Shown: positions 24,471 through 34,163 of the stretch, in pieces
How the letters are laid out: each line of letters starts with the position of its first letter
Position numbering within the stretch: the first letter of the stretch is position 1
Source: Stigmatella erecta
GTDB lineage: Bacteria > Myxococcota > Myxococcia > Myxococcales > Myxococcaceae
NCBI RefSeq assembly: GCF_900111745.1
Contig: NZ_FOIJ01000007.1
Location: forward strand, 186,001-250,000
DNA length: 64,000 bases
Direction: 5' to 3'
Notes under the pieces: model-generated
What the model saw: only the letters and a program-made list of their open reading frames with translations
Database searches by the model: none
Told to the model about the DNA's origin: nothing
Program-made: the position numbers and the translations under genes

Positions 24471-24483
24471 GGAGGAAACCTCC
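24471..24483 (+). terminator. Small hairpin after the lgt-like gene
   Basis: GGAGG and CCTCC (24471-24483) pair around AAA, 4 bp after the stop codon. The stem is short and no U-tract follows, so support as a terminator is weak. Confidence 0.2.
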
Positions 24484-24567
24484 GCCCCAGACTTCACGTG
24501 ACTTTCATGGATCGCAGCTTTAGCTTTTTATCCTGAAAGCCATCGAGCCCGTCCACCGGGAGGTCAC

Positions 24568-26151
24568 GTGAAGAGAAGACTGGGAGTGATTTTGAGCGGG
24601 GTCTTGCTGACCGCCGCGTGCGGAGGGGGCCTTCCGGAGCCCGAGGCAGCGCCGGGAGGAAGGTGGGAACAACGCGTGGTGGCCCCCGTGTCCTTCCTTC
24701 TGCAGACGGCGAGCAATGACTGGTGGATGGAGGCACGGATCACAGCCAGTTCCGCCCCGTCCCGGGTCGACGTCTCGGTGAACGGAGGGGCCTGGACAGC
24801 CCTGAGCCAGGCGGGCTGGGACGTGAACGTGTGGACGCGCAGCCAGTCCTTCGCGGGGAGCCGCGTGCGCGTGCGCGCCGTGAACCCCGGCGGAACGGCC
24901 ACCTCGTGCGAGGCCCTCTTCCAGCCCGGGGCAGTGCTCTCCCTGTGCGCCTCGGACGGGGTGTACGCCACGGAGCCGACCCCCGACGCGGGCGTGGACG
25001 CGGGCACGGATGCCGGTGTGGATGCAGGCACGGACGCCGGTGTGGATGCAGGCACGGATGCGGGCACCCCGAACCCGCCCGGCGCTGCGGGCTACCTGCA
25101 TACCGAGGGCGCGACCATTTACACCTCCACGGGCCAGAAGGTGCGGCTCACCAGCGTGAACTGGTTCGGCTTCGAGGGCTCCTCGCGCATCCCCTACGGC
25201 CTGGATCGCCGCGCGCTGGGCAGCCTGCTCGATCAGGTGAAGGCGCTTGGCTACAACTCGCTGCGCCTGCCCTACAGCAACAGCGTGCTGCGCGCGGGCG
25301 TGTACCCGGACGCGGCGTACCTGAACACCTCGCTCAACCCCGGGCTCGCCGGGCTCACGTCCTTGCAGGTGATGGACCGCATCATCGACGCGGCGGGAAC
25401 GCGCGGGCTGCGCGTCGTGCTCGACCGGCACCGCCCGGACGCCAGCAGCCAGTCGGAGCTGTGGTACCGCTCGAACCGCGCCGCCGAGGAGCAGGCGTGG
25501 ATCGACGACTGGAAAATGCTCGCCCAGCGCTACAAGGGCAACGCCACGGTGGTGGGCGTGGACCTGCACAACGAGCCGCACGGCCGGGCCACGTGGGGGG
25601 ATGGCAACCTCGACACGGACTGGCGGCTGGCCGCCGAGCGCGCGGGCAACGCCATCCTCGGCGTGAACCCGGACCTGCTCATCATCGTGGAGGGCATCGA
25701 GGCCTACGCGAACAACTGGTACTGGTGGGGCGGCAACCTGCGCGGCGCGCGCGACTTCCCGGTGCGGCTCAACGTGGCGGGGCGCCTGGTGTACTCGGCG
25801 CACGACTACCCGGAGAGCGTCTACGCCCAGCCGTGGTTCCAGAACAAGGGTGCCACGGGCTACCCGGCCAACCTGCCGGCGCTGTGGGATGCCACCTGGG
25901 GCTACCTCGTGAAGGAGAACCGCGCCCCGGTGTGGCTCGGGGAATTCGGAACGAAGCTGCAGCTCGACTCGGACCGGCTGTGGCTCCAGACGCTCACGGG
26001 CTACCTGAGCAGCAACGGAATGAGCTTCGCCTTCTGGTCGCTCAACCCCAACTCGGATGACACGGGCGGCCTGCTGCAGGACGACTGGACGACGGTGCAG
26101 CAGGCGAAGCAGACGCTGATCGCCCCCGCGCTCGCGCCCCTCATTCCCTAA
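24568..26151 (+). CDS. GH5 glycoside hydrolase lipoprotein with N-terminal beta-sandwich
   Basis: The GTG start sits behind GGGAGG. The lipoprotein signal is MKRRLGVILSGVLLTAAC. Residues ~30-125 form a beta-rich domain (WWMEARITASSAPSRVDVSVNGGAW) that resembles expansin/CBM63-type carbohydrate binders. A 27-residue DAGV/DAGT repeat links it to a GH5 barrel from ~165. There are SVNWFGFEG, SLRLPYSNSVL and VVGVDLHNEPHGR with the acid/base Glu336. HDYPESVYAQPWF and VWLGEFGTK with the nucleophile Glu459 follow. The enzyme should cut beta-1,4-glucans or mannans outside the cell. A second GH5 gene lies 11 kb downstream. Confidence 0.88.
   Translation: MKRRLGVILSGVLLTAACGGGLPEPEAAPGGRWEQRVVAPVSFLLQTASNDWWMEARITASSAPSRVDVSVNGGAWTALSQAGWDVNVWTRSQSFAGSRVRVRAVNPGGTATSCEALFQPGAVLSLCASDGVYATEPTPDAGVDAGTDAGVDAGTDAGVDAGTDAGTPNPPGAAGYLHTEGATIYTSTGQKVRLTSVNWFGFEGSSRIPYGLDRRALGSLLDQVKALGYNSLRLPYSNSVLRAGVYPDAAYLNTSLNPGLAGLTSLQVMDRIIDAAGTRGLRVVLDRHRPDASSQSELWYRSNRAAEEQAWIDDWKMLAQRYKGNATVVGVDLHNEPHGRATWGDGNLDTDWRLAAERAGNAILGVNPDLLIIVEGIEAYANNWYWWGGNLRGARDFPVRLNVAGRLVYSAHDYPESVYAQPWFQNKGATGYPANLPALWDATWGYLVKENRAPVWLGEFGTKLQLDSDRLWLQTLTGYLSSNGMSFAFWSLNPNSDDTGGLLQDDWTTVQQAKQTLIAPALAPLIP
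24985..25065 (+). repeat. Tandem DAGV/DAGT codon repeat (interdomain linker)
   Basis: Eighty-one bases encode 27 residues alternating DAGV and DAGT in units of 12 bp. Synonymous codons vary between copies. Linkers of this kind are common in myxobacterial secreted proteins; copy number is likely variable between strains. Confidence 0.85.
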
Positions 26152-26520
26152 AGCGTGGGGGCCTTCGCCGCTGGGCCGCCCACGAGCGCGGCGCGGCTCA
26201 GCAGGCGGAGCGCATCATGGACTTGGAAGACGCGGTCTTCCACGAGTCCCCATGGAGAAGGGGCCCGCCGCAGCATGCGGCCCCCTGGGAACACGAAGAT
26301 AGCGCCGGGGCCGGGCCCCGTGCCTCGTGGGATTGAAACCTATCAGGTAGGAGAAGGTGAGCTGGCCCGCATGTCTATCCTGGAGCGCCAACCCCACGAC
26401 TTAACGATGCAAGGCTCATCTAGGAAGAGTTCTTAACAAAACTCCCTTCCGAAGGAGCCTCCCCTCTGGGCGAGCACTTCATTCAGTCCTTACTCTTATT
26501 AGGAACGCTCAGGAGGCTCT
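26152..26520. other. Intergenic region with a lone CRISPR-like repeat end and an open minus-strand frame
   Basis: These 369 bp hold no firm gene. Minus strand 26148-26320 reads open to a TAG with a coding-like segment (PGAIFVFPGGRMLRRAP and on), perhaps a relic. At 26307-26319 GGGGCC-G-GGCCCC is a perfect palindrome. At 26327-26339 GTGGGATTGAAAC looks like the 3' end of CRISPR repeats, but no second copy is visible. AGGAGG just before 26521 is the ribosome-binding site of the next gene. Confidence 0.4.
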
Positions 26521-27636
26521 ATGGGTATCGGTTCCGTTGGAGGCCCCAAATCCAACCCTGGCGCTGTATCTCGCTCTGCCGGACGCGATACGGCCCCAGC
26601 GCCGAAGAGTCCCCCTAAAACGATGGCCTCCGGGCACAAGCCCGTTGTCAACCCGAAGGGCACGTCCAGCCCTCGTGCGGCCGCGACGAACTTCCATCAA
26701 GACGTCTTTGAGCCCTCCCCTCGGTCCACGGCAAGCGCCTCGGCGGCCCGGGCCGCCAGCGGGCCCGCTCAGAAACAGGCTGTGGGGGGAGCCGTCATGA
26801 GCGCCCCTCAACTGGGTCAGCGGGAGAGAGCAGCAGCGGTGCTTCGCCAAGCGCCACCGGGCTCGGTCGGTGCGGCCATCCTTCCCCTGCTGGAAGGGGT
26901 CATGCGTCACATGGGCCCCTTTGACAATAAGGCCGCTGGGAGCATCGGGGACTTCTACGAGAAAAACCGGGCACTTCTCTATCGGCCAGCGACGGATAAA
27001 AACATCGAGAAGTTCGCGCGCCTTGAAACCAGACAATTCAAGGGCGAGAGCGACCCGTGGGCTCGGGCCTTCGGTTCTCTGTTGAATGAACGGGGCCGTG
27101 CCTGGCTCATCAAATATGGGAGGGATAATCTTACTGGTGGGACTGGCCGCAGTCCGCCCATGAAGTTCGACCGCTTCGATGCCATGTTCAATCAACCCCC
27201 TCCGGGCAGCCGCTTCGGGTTCGGACCGCACGGTATGCCGGTAGGAGGCTTCGGCAGCAAAGGTGGCTTTCCCACCTTCGGCATCGGGAGCAGTGGCCTC
27301 ACCAGCTTCGGCCTCAAGGGGTTCAACATGGGCTTGAGCCCCTCCAGCATCGGTGTCGGCTCTATCGGAAGCAGTGGCCTCACCAGCTTCGGCCTCAAAG
27401 GGTTCAACATGGGCTTGAGCCCCTCCAGCATCGGTGTCGGCTCCATCGGAAGCAGTGGCCTCACCAGCTTCGGACTTGGTGGATTCAATACAGGCACGAG
27501 CACCTCCAGCACCGGTATTGGCTCCATCGGAAGCAGCGGCTTCACCAGCTTTGGACTCGGTGGATTCAGTACGGGTACGAGCACCTCCAGCGGAGGCAGC
27601 CCCAGCACCGGGGGGTTCAACGGCAGCGGCAAGTAA
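26521..27636 (+). CDS. Hypothetical protein with C-terminal glycine-rich tandem repeats
   Basis: This 371-residue protein has no recognised family and no signal peptide. Residues 1-90 are Ser/Ala/Pro-rich and probably disordered. Residues ~95-225 form a folded helical domain (RERAAAVLRQ, FYEKNRALLYRPATDKNIEKFARLE, WARAFGSLLNERGRAWLIKYG). Residues ~230-371 are Gly/Ser/Phe-rich with about four 27-residue repeats of the type SSGLTSFGLKGFNMGLSPSS. The GC content is a little lower than in neighbouring genes. It has a strong AGGAGG site. A structural, surface or secreted role is possible. Confidence 0.6.
   Translation: MGIGSVGGPKSNPGAVSRSAGRDTAPAPKSPPKTMASGHKPVVNPKGTSSPRAAATNFHQDVFEPSPRSTASASAARAASGPAQKQAVGGAVMSAPQLGQRERAAAVLRQAPPGSVGAAILPLLEGVMRHMGPFDNKAAGSIGDFYEKNRALLYRPATDKNIEKFARLETRQFKGESDPWARAFGSLLNERGRAWLIKYGRDNLTGGTGRSPPMKFDRFDAMFNQPPPGSRFGFGPHGMPVGGFGSKGGFPTFGIGSSGLTSFGLKGFNMGLSPSSIGVGSIGSSGLTSFGLKGFNMGLSPSSIGVGSIGSSGLTSFGLGGFNTGTSTSSTGIGSIGSSGFTSFGLGGFSTGTSTSSGGSPSTGGFNGSGK
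27289..27612 (+). repeat. Four 81-bp tandem repeats inside a coding region
   Basis: Units begin at 27289, 27370, 27451 and 27532, each with AGCAGTGGCCTCACCAGCTT or a near copy. The first two are nearly identical at DNA level, which suggests recent duplication; the last two diverge. The period is in frame, so copy changes keep the protein readable. Confidence 0.9.
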
Positions 27637-27758
27637 GGTGCCACCTGGAGCGAGCCCTCTCCCTTCTCCATCCCAGGATGCAGCTCGCCACGGACGCGCT
27701 TGCCCCCACCCGTCCCCGGTGCGTTCTCATTGCCAGCAACCAGAAGCCTTGTCTCGGA

Positions 27759-27782
27759 CGCTTCGCCCCTGTGAGCGAAGCG
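27759..27782. terminator. Hairpin between convergent genes
   Basis: CGCTTCGC (27759-27766) pairs perfectly with GCGAAGCG (27775-27782) around an 8-nt loop. A pyrimidine-rich stretch with TTTCTT follows on the plus strand. It lies between the repeat protein gene and the convergent osmC-like gene. Confidence 0.5.
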
Positions 27783-27806
27783 CCTTGAGCGGCCTTTCTT
27801 CGATGG

Positions 27807-28232
27807 CTACGAGGCCAGCGACGCCTTGAGCGTGATGTTCGTGCCCGCGAGCGCCTTGGACACGGGGCAGTTCTTCTTCGTCTCCTCGGCGATCTTCTGG
27901 AACTGCTCGTTGCTGGCCCCGGGCACGGCGGCCTCGGTGGTCAGGGCGATGGTGGTGATGGCGAACCCGGCGCCCTGCTTGTCCAGCTGCACGTCCGCGG
28001 AGGTCTTGATGCTCGTCGGCTTGAGCCCCGCCGTCTCCAGGCCCAGGGACAGGGCCATGGAGAAGCAGCCGGCGAGCGCGGCGCCGATGAGCTCCTCGGG
28101 GTTGGAGCCCTGCTGGCCCTCGAAGCGGGTGCCCAACGAGAAGGGGGCCTCCGGCGCATGCGCCGGCTTCATCACGCCCTTGCCGTCCTTGAGACCGCCA
28201 TTCCACTGCGCGCTGCCCTTGCTGATGCCCAT
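27807..28232 (-). CDS. osmC: OsmC-family peroxiredoxin-like protein
   Basis: This 141-residue protein starts at MGISKGSAQW, with GAGG upstream. It has the two redox cysteines in AGCFSMALSL and KNCPVSKALAG, the Arg/Gly core FSLGTRFEGQQGSNPEELIGAALAGC, and the usual length. OsmC reduces organic hydroperoxides with dihydrolipoyl donors. Longer upstream in-frame starts add an unrelated leader. It is divergent from the B-box gene. The symbol is given by close resemblance; an OsmC-like paralogue is possible. Confidence 0.88.
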   Translation of the reverse strand: MGISKGSAQWNGGLKDGKGVMKPAHAPEAPFSLGTRFEGQQGSNPEELIGAALAGCFSMALSLGLETAGLKPTSIKTSADVQLDKQGAGFAITTIALTTEAAVPGASNEQFQKIAEETKKNCPVSKALAGTNITLKASLAS

Positions 28233-28338
28233 GTACCGTACCTCGGGGAGTAAGGGGCGGGAGCGCCGCCCCGGGTGGAAACGAGCCTCCGGCACTCTCG
28301 GGTGGGACAGAGGCCAGGGGATTTCGTAGGCTGGCCCC

Positions 28339-28608
28339 ATGCTTCAGGGCTCGGGCCGCTGCCACTATCACCCGGATCGGGCCGGACTCGGCGTCTGTGT
28401 CGAGTGCCGCCGCGTCATCTGTCGCGAATGCACCACTCAATTCGAGGGCATCAACCGGTGCGCCCGCTGCCTGGAGCAGCGCCTGCAGGTGCTCAAGGGC
28501 CCCGCGCCGCGCCAGGACTGGACGGTGGGCAACGTGCTGCTGGCCCTCACCAGCGCCGCGGTCCTGTTCATCGGCCTGCGCCTGCTCAGCGTCCTGGTGG
28601 AGCGGTAG
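28339..28608 (+). CDS. B-box zinc-finger membrane protein
   Basis: This 89-residue protein has an N-terminal B-box-type zinc-binding region. CHYHPDRAGLGVC is followed by VECRRVICRECTTQF and INRCARCLEQ, eight Cys/His in all. A C-terminal hydrophobic helix (VGNVLLALTSAAVLFIGLRLL) follows. The stop codon is directly followed by the start of the DUF4129 protein gene, so it heads the MoxR/DUF58 operon. The role is unknown; a membrane-tethered scaffold is likely. Confidence 0.75.
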   Translation: MLQGSGRCHYHPDRAGLGVCVECRRVICRECTTQFEGINRCARCLEQRLQVLKGPAPRQDWTVGNVLLALTSAAVLFIGLRLLSVLVER

Positions 28609-30462
28609 ATGGCCGTCTCCGCGCTCGAGCTGCGCCCCCGGAACGCCATCGCCCTGATGGATGCCGCCTTGCGGCTGTGCTCGCGCACCGCCGGCGTGTG
28701 GGCGCTGACGCTCCCCTCCGGCGCGCTCGTCACCGGCGCGGTGCTGCACCTGGTGGACGCGGCCCGGAACCAGCAAGACCTGAACCTCCCCACGCTGGGG
28801 CTCACCCTGGCGTGGCTGCTCCGGGGGCTGCTCCAGGGCGCCGCCTGCCACCACGTCCAGGAGCTGCTGCTCGGCCAGGCGGAGCCCACGGTGCGCGGCA
28901 GCGTGCGCGCCGCGCTGAGGCGGGCGCCCAGCCTCCTCATCACCGTGGGCTACCTCTTCGTCTTCACGCCCCTGAGCCTGCTGCTCTCCCTGGGCCTGGC
29001 TTACCTGCTGATCTCCGCGCACCGGGTGGGCTATGCCGCGACGATGCAGGGCCTGGGCAACCCGCTGCGCCTGTATGGCCTGTGCGCCCGGCTGCTGGGG
29101 CCCGCCCGGGGAGCCGCCACCGGGGTGCGCGTGCTGATGGGGCTGGCGATGGCGCTCACCTTCGTGAACCTCCACATCGCCTTCAACGTCCTGTTCTGGA
29201 TGGGCCGGCAGCTGCTGGCGCTGGACCTCACCTTCGCCGAGCGCTTCGCCTCCATCGACAACCCCGTCTGGCTCGCCTTCCTGGGCGCCCTCACCTTCAC
29301 CCTGTTCGAGCCACTCCAGGCGGCCACCGCCTCGCTGCTGCTGGTGGACGGGCGCGTGCGCCAGGAGGGGTTGGACCTGCTCGCCGCCGTGCAGCAGCTC
29401 CCCGCCCGGGGCGCGGCGCGGGCCCCCGGCCGGAGCGTGGCGCTCGTGCTCCTGGGCCTCGTGCTGAGCCCCTCCCTGGCGCGGGCAGAGGCCCCGCCCC
29501 CGCGCCCGGAGCTGCTCCAGCGGCTCCGCGCCGTGGCCTCGGAGTGTGACGATGGCGACGAGGGGCTGGAGGAGGCGCTCGACACCGTCTCCGCCCTGAG
29601 CACCGCCGAGCAGCAGAAGTTCCAGCGGCTGCTGCACGCCGTGGAGAAGAAGGCCCACCAGGACGAGGACTGCGAGGCGGCCTCGGAGCTGCTGCAACTG
29701 GGGCTGGAGCAGGCCGCGGAGACGGTGGCCCTGGAATCCGCACGCCCGGATGCCCGGTCCGCCGCGGCGAAGGCGCGGGACATCCTCTCCCGGCCCGAGT
29801 TCTCGGCCACGCCGCGCCAGGACAAGGCCCCGGCGGAGGAGGCGCCGGTAGCGCCGGACTGGTGGCAGCGCTTCATGAAGTGGCTGGACGGCGTGCTGGA
29901 GGCGCTGTTCAAGCGGCGCAACGATGCGCCCCGCGTGGCGCCCTCCTCGGGCGCGGCCGGACTGACCGTGGCCCATGGGCTGGTGGTGCTGCTCATCGCG
30001 GCGGTGGTGGCGGTGCTGGCGGCGGTCCTGCTGCGCGCGCTCCGCCAGCAGCAGCGCCACGAGAGCGCTCAGCTCGAGGTGAGCACGCTGGATGCGGCGG
30101 CGCTCGCGAAGGACCCCATGAGCGCCCTGGCGCGGGCACCGGAAGGCTGGGCCCAGCTGGCCGACGAGCTGGCGGCGCGGGGCGAATACCGGGAGGCGGT
30201 GCGCAGCCTGTACCTGGCCCTGCTGTCCCGGCTGCACCGCGAGGGCGCCATCCTCTACGACGCCACCCTGAGCAACTGGGACTACCTGCGCCAGTTCAAG
30301 GGCCGCCGCGAGTGGCTGGCCCCCTTCCGGGAGCTGACGCGCCGCTTCGACTTCGCCTGGTACGGCAACCTGCCGGTGGGCCCGGACGGCTACCAGGCCT
30401 TCCGCGCCCTCACCCAGCCGCTGCTCACCGCCCCCGCGGCCCCGGAGGCCCCCGGTGCGTGA
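28609..30462 (+). CDS. Multi-pass membrane protein with C-terminal DUF4129 domain
   Basis: The 617-residue product has about six N-terminal membrane helices. A long acidic helical stretch follows (~290-430), then another helix (GLVVLLIAAVVAVLAAVLL). At the C-terminus there is a DUF4129 domain with EGWAQLADELAARGEYREAVRSLYLALLSRLHREG. DUF4129 proteins usually accompany MoxR ATPases and DUF58 proteins, as they do here. A signal-like stretch after ~275 (SVALVLLGLVLSPSLARA) suggests a fusion of a membrane protein and an exported DUF4129 protein. Confidence 0.8.
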   Translation: MAVSALELRPRNAIALMDAALRLCSRTAGVWALTLPSGALVTGAVLHLVDAARNQQDLNLPTLGLTLAWLLRGLLQGAACHHVQELLLGQAEPTVRGSVRAALRRAPSLLITVGYLFVFTPLSLLLSLGLAYLLISAHRVGYAATMQGLGNPLRLYGLCARLLGPARGAATGVRVLMGLAMALTFVNLHIAFNVLFWMGRQLLALDLTFAERFASIDNPVWLAFLGALTFTLFEPLQAATASLLLVDGRVRQEGLDLLAAVQQLPARGAARAPGRSVALVLLGLVLSPSLARAEAPPPRPELLQRLRAVASECDDGDEGLEEALDTVSALSTAEQQKFQRLLHAVEKKAHQDEDCEAASELLQLGLEQAAETVALESARPDARSAAAKARDILSRPEFSATPRQDKAPAEEAPVAPDWWQRFMKWLDGVLEALFKRRNDAPRVAPSSGAAGLTVAHGLVVLLIAAVVAVLAAVLLRALRQQQRHESAQLEVSTLDAAALAKDPMSALARAPEGWAQLADELAARGEYREAVRSLYLALLSRLHREGAILYDATLSNWDYLRQFKGRREWLAPFRELTRRFDFAWYGNLPVGPDGYQAFRALTQPLLTAPAAPEAPGA

Positions 30463-31743
30463 CCGCTTCCCGGTGCTCGTGGTGGGCGGACTGCTGTTCG
30501 CCGTCATCCTCGGCGGCTTCCTGCTGCGCGGCGCCGCGCGGGGAGACTTCGCGGACACCCTCTCCACGTACCGCGCCTCGGAAAACGGCGCCCGGGCGCT
30601 CTACCTGCTGCTCCAGGAGAGCGGCATGGAGCCCGTGCGCCGCGCCATGGACTTGCAACTGCTGGACGCGGACTCCCCCGCCACCCTGCTCCTGCTGGCG
30701 GTGGAGGTGGAGGGCGCCTACGAGGCGGACCCGGACGAGACGCGCCTGGCCACCCAGCGGGACGAGGGGCTGGAGGACGAGGACGTGCCCCGGGAGGGCC
30801 TGCGCGCCCTGCACTCCGCGGAGCTGAACGGCGAGGAGCGCGACGCGCTGCTGCGCCGGGTGGAGGCGGGCCACAGCCTCGTGCTCGTGCCCTGGGGCTC
30901 GCGGGAGAATCCGCTCCTGGATGCGCTGCAGGTGAAGCTCTCCAAGGCGGACACCTCGCTGCCCATGCGCACGCTGGTGCCGCCCCTGTCCACCCCCTAC
31001 ACGCTGGGCACCGAGCGCGTGGAGGCCAAGGTGCAGGCCTACCTGGAGCTGCCCCCCGGGGCGGTGCCGCTGCTGGTGGACGCGCAGCTGGAGCGCCCCG
31101 TGGCGGCGGTGGTGCCGCATGGCCTGGGCCGGGTGCTGGTGGTGAGCGCGCCCGAGCTCGCCATGAACCAGGCGCTGGCCCGGGCGGACAACGCGCAGTT
31201 CTGGCTGAGCGCCCTGCGCGCGCTGGGGGGCCCGGGCCCCTTCGAGTTCAGCGAGTTCCACCACGGCTTCAGCAACGAGCGCTCGGTGGTGGACTTCGCG
31301 CGGCGCTACGGCCTGCACTTCGCCGTGGCGCAGCTGCTCCTGGGCGTGGGCTTCTGGGCGGTGTCCCTGAAGCGCTTCGGCCGTCCCCGCCCGCCGCCGG
31401 AGGCCCTGCGCGTGGGGGCCACGGACGCGCTGTTCGCCATGAGCCGGCTCTACCGCGAGGGCCGCCACCACGCCTTCGCCGCCGAGCTCATCACCCGCGA
31501 GGTGACGCAGGAGCTGGCCCTGCTGGCGGGGCTGCCCCCGCACACGCCCGCACACGCCGTCGCCGAGGGGCTCACCGCCCGGGGCCGGAAGGACCTGGCC
31601 CAGGGCCTGCGCGCCCTGCTGCGCCAGGCCGAAGCGCCCACCACCGACAAGGAGCTCGTGCGGCTCGCCACGCGCGCCGCCGGGTTGCGCCACCGCCTCT
31701 TGCCCACCGGGTCCCGCGCACCCGCCGCTTCCCCCGAGGAGTC

Positions 31744-31747
<4 letters not shown>
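30455..31747 (+). CDS. DUF4350-type membrane protein
   Basis: The GTG start overlaps the DUF4129 gene by 8 bp. The 430-residue protein has an N-terminal membrane anchor (FPVLVVGGLLFAVILGGFLL). The extracytoplasmic domain has the DUF4350 pattern YRASENGARALYLLLQESG and a GATase-like fold with HGLGRVLVVSAPE. A second membrane helix lies at VAQLLLGVGFWAV, and a helical C-terminus follows. DUF4350 proteins of unknown role sit between the DUF4129 and MoxR genes in many genomes. Confidence 0.8.
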
Positions 31748-32738
<991 letters not shown>

Positions 32739-32742
<4 letters not shown>

Positions 32743-34046
32743 TTCCCACCCCGCGCCTGTGGGTGCTGCTGGCCGTGCTGGCCCTGCCCATGATGGCGGC
32801 GGGCTTCTCCCCGGGCCTGGGCGGCCTGGTGCTGGCGCTGGACGGGCTGGCGCTGGCGCTGGCGGTGCTCGACGCCTTGCTGGCGCGGGGCGTGCGCTTG
32901 GAGGTGCACCGGGAGCTGCCCCAGAAGCTCTCGGTGGGTGTCTCCAACAAGGTGGAGGTGCGGCTCATTCACCGCTCTGGGCGCACGGTCCAGGCACGCG
33001 TGAGGGACGACGTGCCCGAGGGCTTCGCCGCGACGCCCGAGGAGGCGCCGCTGAGCCTGCCCCCGGAGAGCCAGACGCGCTGGGTGTACCGGGTGGTGCC
33101 CGCGAAGCGCGGCAAGTTCAGCTTCGGGGACGTGCGCGTACGGGTGCGGGGCCCGCTGGGGCTGGTGCTCCACGAGCGGGCCTACCCGGCGGCCCGGAGC
33201 GTCTCCGTGTTCCCGGACCTGCGGGGGGCGAGCCGCTTGCTGCTGTCGGGGGCGGCGCTGGACTTCGTGAACCTGGGCCTGCGGAAGCTGCGGCGGGACG
33301 GCCAGGGCAGCGAGTTCGCCCGCCTGCGGGACTACGCCCAGGGAGACTCGGTGCGGGAGGTGGACTGGAAGGCCTCGGCACGCCGGGGCAAGCCCGTCAC
33401 CCGGGTGATGGAGTCCGAGCGCTCCCAGTCCATCCTCATCTGCGTGGACGCGGGCCGCTCCATGGCCGCGCGCGTGGGCGAGCTGACGAAGCTGGATCAC
33501 GCGGTGAACGCGGCGCTGTTCCTGGCCTTCGTGGCGGTGCGCAATGGGGACCGGGTGGGCCTGGCCCTCTTCGCCGACGGGGTGAAGGCGTACCTGCCGC
33601 CCATGGCCGGGCGCGGGCAGTACCGGAAGATTGTCGACACGCTCTACTCGGCCACCCCGAGCCTCACGTACGTGGACTACCTGGCACTCTTCAAGGAGCT
33701 GAACCTGCGGCTGCACCGGCGCAGCCTGCTGTGCGTCTTCACCGACTTCCTGGATGAGGAGCAGGCCGCCACGATGATCGACCCGCTGCACCGGCTGGCG
33801 CGGCGCCACGTACCGCTGTGCCTCTCGGTGAAGGACACCGCCCTGCAGTCCCTGCTGCGCACCGCGCCCCCGGGGCCCGAGGAGGCCTTCCAGCACGCGG
33901 TGGCCTCCGAGCTGCTCTCGGACAGGGAGACCCTCAAGGCCAAGGTAGGACGCGGCGGCGTGCAGATGATCGACGTGCAGCCCGACGAGCTGAGCCTCGC
34001 CGCCGTCAACCGCTACCTGGACCTCAAGGCCCGCGGCGTCCTGTAA
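32739..34046 (+). CDS. DUF58 (VWA-like) membrane protein
   Basis: This 435-residue partner of MoxR begins at a GTG overlapping the MoxR stop. Two N-terminal hydrophobic segments are followed by a beta-rich region. The DUF58 signature is in GQGSEFARLRDYAQGDSVREVDWKASARRGKPVTR. A VWA-like half with ICVDAGRSMAARVGE (MIDAS-like DxGxS) and CVFTDFLDEEQA follows. MoxR probably remodels or loads this protein. The transcript end is uncertain. The GC content falls sharply right after its stop. Confidence 0.9.
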
Positions 34047-34163
34047 GCCCAATAACTTGCCAAGCGATTGCGGAACTCGAAGCAGATAAAAACCGGCCCC
34101 CATTCAACTTAGCAACCGAGATAGCCTTTACGTCTCGACTCGAAGTCAAAAGGCAGACAACTC

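Noticed and set aside
26148-26320. Open minus-strand frame with a coding-like protein (FVFPGGRMLRR)
   Set aside because: No start codon with a ribosome-binding site and no family match; likely a chance open frame in GC-rich DNA or an old relic.
26327-26339. GTGGGATTGAAAC, like the 3' end of many CRISPR repeats
   Set aside because: Only one copy was seen; no second repeat, spacer or cas gene lies nearby, so an array cannot be supported.
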